Positions 5,359 through 7,097 of a stretch of 7,097 nt of DNA are shown here, piece after piece. How positions within the stretch are numbered: position 1 is the first letter of the stretch; each line of letters starts with the position of its first letter. Origin of the DNA: an uncultured Phycisphaerales bacterium (GTDB lineage Bacteria > Planctomycetota > Phycisphaerae > WQYP01); the NCBI GenBank assembly GCA_937901265.1, contig CALCHA010000011.1, positions 1 to 7,097 of the forward strand, in the 5' to 3' direction. The notes beneath the pieces were generated by a model. That model ran no database searches. It was not told the DNA's origin and saw nothing but the letters and a program-made list of their open reading frames with translations. Both the position numbers and the translations under genes were made by a program.

Positions 5359-7097
5359 ATGCGTCACCTCAACAAACTGCTCAGCACCGGGTGCTTTTTT
5401 TTATGCCTTGGAGGGTGGGTCTGTAGCGACCAGGCATTTGGGGCTGACGCCCCGGAAGCCGGCGTGCAGATGAAAGACGCCGCCATGGCGACGGCGGTGG
5501 CCCAGGCGGCCGCGGCGCCCATGCCTGTGGCGGCGGATGCCCCAGCCACGCAGCCGGCGGAGTCCAGCTCGACCAACCTCAACACGCCGACGGTGAATGT
5601 GGGCGTGGATGGCGTGGTCGAGGAGTTCAACGCTCAGGACCTGGACATCACGACGGCGCTGCACTTTCTGTCGCTGCAGTCGAAGCGCAACATCATTGCC
5701 TCGAAAGATGTTCGCGGAAACGTGACGGCGAATCTTTACAACGTGACCTTCACCGAAGCGCTGGACTCGCTGCTCAAGCCCAACGGCTTTGACTACATCG
5801 AGAAGGGCAACTTCATCTACGTTTACACCACCAAAGAGCTTGAGGATCTGCGCAAGCGCGATCGCAAGACCATCAACAAAATTTATCGTCTGCACTACAT
5901 GAACGCCCAGGATGCGGCCGTGCTTATCAAGCCGCTGCTCTCGGAAAAGGGTGCCATGGCCCTGACGCCGGCGTCGGTGAGCGGTTTGCCGGACGGCCTG
6001 TCGGATCTTGGCGGCATGAATTATGCCACCGACGATACGCTGGTGATCAACGACTATGCCGAGAACCTGGTGGAAGTGGACAAGGCGCTGCATCAGCTGG
6101 ACATTCGGCCGAAGCAGGTGCTCATTGAATCCACGATTCTTCGGGCCAGCTTGAACGAGAACAACGCGTTGGGCGTGGACTTCGTGTCGCTCTCGGGCGT
6201 CGACTTCTCGTCGCTCACGAAGGGGGGCTTCACCACGAACACCAGCGGAGCGGCCACGGGCTCGACCGATGGCTCGACCGGCGGGTCGGGCACGGGCACG
6301 CCGATTTTCGGGTCGGGTGGCCTGGCCAACAACTTCATGGGCGATGGTCGGCAGCAGGGCAACGTGGGCACGGACTTCGCGTCGAAGGTGCCGCAGGGCG
6401 GTCTTTCCGTGGGCTTTCTCTCGAACAACATCGCGTTGTATCTGCGGGCGCTGGAAGAGATCACCGACACCACGGTCGTCGCCAATCCCAAGATCCTGGC
6501 GTTGAACAAGCACAAGGGCGAAGTGTTCATCGGGCAGCAGTTCGGCTACAAGACCTCGACGGTATCTCAGACCACCACGACCGAGACGGTGTCGTTTCTG
6601 GACACGGGCACCAAGCTGATCTTCCGCCCCTTTATTGGGGATGATGGGTACGTCCGCATGGAAATCCATCCGGAAGATTCCGCGGGCGGCCTCGACGCCA
6701 ACAGCCTGCCGCAGAAGCAGTCCACGGAAGTCACCAGCAACATCATGGTGAAGGATGGGCGCACGGTCGTGATTGGCGGCTTGTTCCGCGAACTCACCAC
6801 GGCCGGCAGAGGACAGGTGCCGATTCTGGGGAACATCCCGATTCTGGGCTTGCCCTTCCGCCGGACGAATGACTCGACGCAGCGCACCGAGACGATCGTG
6901 CTGCTGACGCCGCACATCATCAATGACGACACGTCGCTGTACGACCAGTTGGAGAAGCAGGCGCAGGACGTGAACCGGATGATGCTGGGCAACCGCGCGG
7001 GGCTGCAGCCCTGGGGTCGGGACCGCATCGCTCAACTGTGGTACTCCAAGGCGCAGGAGGAGTTGGAACAGGGCCACAAGAAGACGGCGCTGATGTT
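5359..7097 (+). CDS. Outer-membrane secretin, GspD/PilQ/MshL superfamily, 3'-truncated by the window edge
   Basis: This protein forms the multimeric outer-membrane channel of a type IV pilus or type II secretion system; 579 codons are visible without a stop. A signal peptide covers about residues 1-28 (MRHLNKLL, hydrophobic core, possible cleavage after AFG). A low-complexity Ala/Pro linker runs to about 86. An N0/STN domain (about 87-157: VEEFNAQDLDITTALHFLS ... GNFIYVYT) and an N1-like KH-fold domain (about 175-250: IYRLHYMNAQDAAVLIKPLL ... ALHQLDIRPKQ) follow. The secretin domain starts near LIESTILRA (255). It has a Ser/Gly/Thr-rich insertion at about 285-335, VVANPKILALN, LDTGTKLIFRPF, the hallmark VPILGNIPILG (487-497) and ETIVLLTPHII. 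After about residue 525 a helical tail continues (LWYSKAQEELEQGHKKTAL), which is TPR-like. N0 plus a single N1 domain is closer to PilQ/MshL than to classical GspD (N0-N3), and no AMIN domain is present. It follows the MshK-like gene, as MshL follows MshK in MSHA loci. Confidence 0.93.
   Translation, partial: MRHLNKLLSTGCFFLCLGGWVCSDQAFGADAPEAGVQMKDAAMATAVAQAAAAPMPVAADAPATQPAESSSTNLNTPTVNVGVDGVVEEFNAQDLDITTALHFLSLQSKRNIIASKDVRGNVTANLYNVTFTEALDSLLKPNGFDYIEKGNFIYVYTTKELEDLRKRDRKTINKIYRLHYMNAQDAAVLIKPLLSEKGAMALTPASVSGLPDGLSDLGGMNYATDDTLVINDYAENLVEVDKALHQLDIRPKQVLIESTILRASLNENNALGVDFVSLSGVDFSSLTKGGFTTNTSGAATGSTDGSTGGSGTGTPIFGSGGLANNFMGDGRQQGNVGTDFASKVPQGGLSVGFLSNNIALYLRALEEITDTTVVANPKILALNKHKGEVFIGQQFGYKTSTVSQTTTTETVSFLDTGTKLIFRPFIGDDGYVRMEIHPEDSAGGLDANSLPQKQSTEVTSNIMVKDGRTVVIGGLFRELTTAGRGQVPILGNIPILGLPFRRTNDSTQRTETIVLLTPHIINDDTSLYDQLEKQAQDVNRMMLGNRAGLQPWGRDRIAQLWYSKAQEELEQGHKKTALM
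5383..5402 (+). terminator. Terminator-like hairpin and T8 tract inside the start of the secretin gene
   Basis: AGCAC (5383-5387) pairs perfectly with GTGCT (5391-5395) across a CGG loop and is followed directly by eight T (5395-5402, the first shared with the stem). This has the form of a small intrinsic terminator, placed at codons 9-15 of the secretin gene. A five-base stem is weak, and the sequence is also simply Ser-Thr-Gly-Cys-Phe-Phe-Leu of a signal peptide, so function is uncertain. If active it would act as an attenuator that translating ribosomes suppress. Confidence 0.3.

Noticed and set aside
5359..5424. Lipoprotein signal for the secretin because of Cys12, Cys16 and Cys22
   Set aside because: None of the three cysteines has a good lipobox: Cys22 is preceded by Trp-Val, Cys16 by Phe-Leu, and Cys12 by Thr-Gly but lies before the hydrophobic core.
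5401..7077. A 558-codon minus-strand open frame rich in Arg, Val and His
   Set aside because: It overlaps the secretin gene, whose translation carries unmistakable family motifs in an uninterrupted frame. The antisense frame is low-complexity and lacks a Shine-Dalgarno sequence.
1..7097. tRNA, rRNA, CRISPR array, phage, transposase or toxin-antitoxin genes
   Set aside because: I looked on both strands and found no cloverleaf-like segments, regularly spaced repeats or recognisable proteins of these kinds.

Overview
The window is GC-rich chromosomal DNA from a Gram-negative-type (diderm) bacterium. A KDO-8-phosphate synthase, an AsmA-like envelope protein, a GT-C sugar transferase and an outer-membrane secretin all point to an LPS-bearing outer membrane. 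The overall style suggests Planctomycetota (perhaps Phycisphaerae), with Verrucomicrobiota as an alternative. That style consists of C/G-ending codons, a DMT-type DUF486 protein, a CACGAAG-type intergenic inverted repeat, and a secretin that appears to continue into a TPR-like tail. The phylum assignment is inference and I hold it with low to moderate confidence.

Layout. (1) Positions 1-296, + strand: the 3' end of a DUF486/DMT-family small membrane protein, cut by the window edge. (2) Positions 324-4228, - strand: four genes with gaps of 36, 76 and 55 bases, probably one operon read from right to left. In transcription order they are an unrecognised three-helix membrane protein, kdsA (metal-dependent type), an ArnT/PMT-like GT-C glycosyltransferase, and a membrane-anchored AsmA-like protein. 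(3) Positions 4229-4694: a divergent intergenic region with a G-run cluster, a large imperfect inverted repeat built from CACGAAG heptamers, and a 9-base tandem duplication. (4) Positions 4695-7097, + strand: a single-pass periplasmic protein resembling MshK/PilP/GspC-type pilus or secretion accessory proteins, followed 37 bases later by a secretin (GspD/PilQ/MshL superfamily) that runs off the right edge.

How the genes may work together. The left operon looks like envelope or lipopolysaccharide work: KdsA makes the KDO precursor, the GT-C enzyme would add a sugar from a polyprenyl-phosphate donor on the periplasmic side, and the AsmA-like protein belongs to a group linked to outer-membrane lipid homeostasis. 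The right pair is the start of a type IV pilus or type II secretion locus, in which the small protein would connect the inner membrane to the outer-membrane secretin ring.

I see no phage, CRISPR, toxin-antitoxin, transposase, tRNA or rRNA, and no clearly new multi-gene system. The items most worth a second look are the terminator-like hairpin plus T8 tract inside the first codons of the secretin gene, the CACGAAG inverted repeat, the secretin's C-terminal extension, and the unrecognised gene that leads the kdsA operon.
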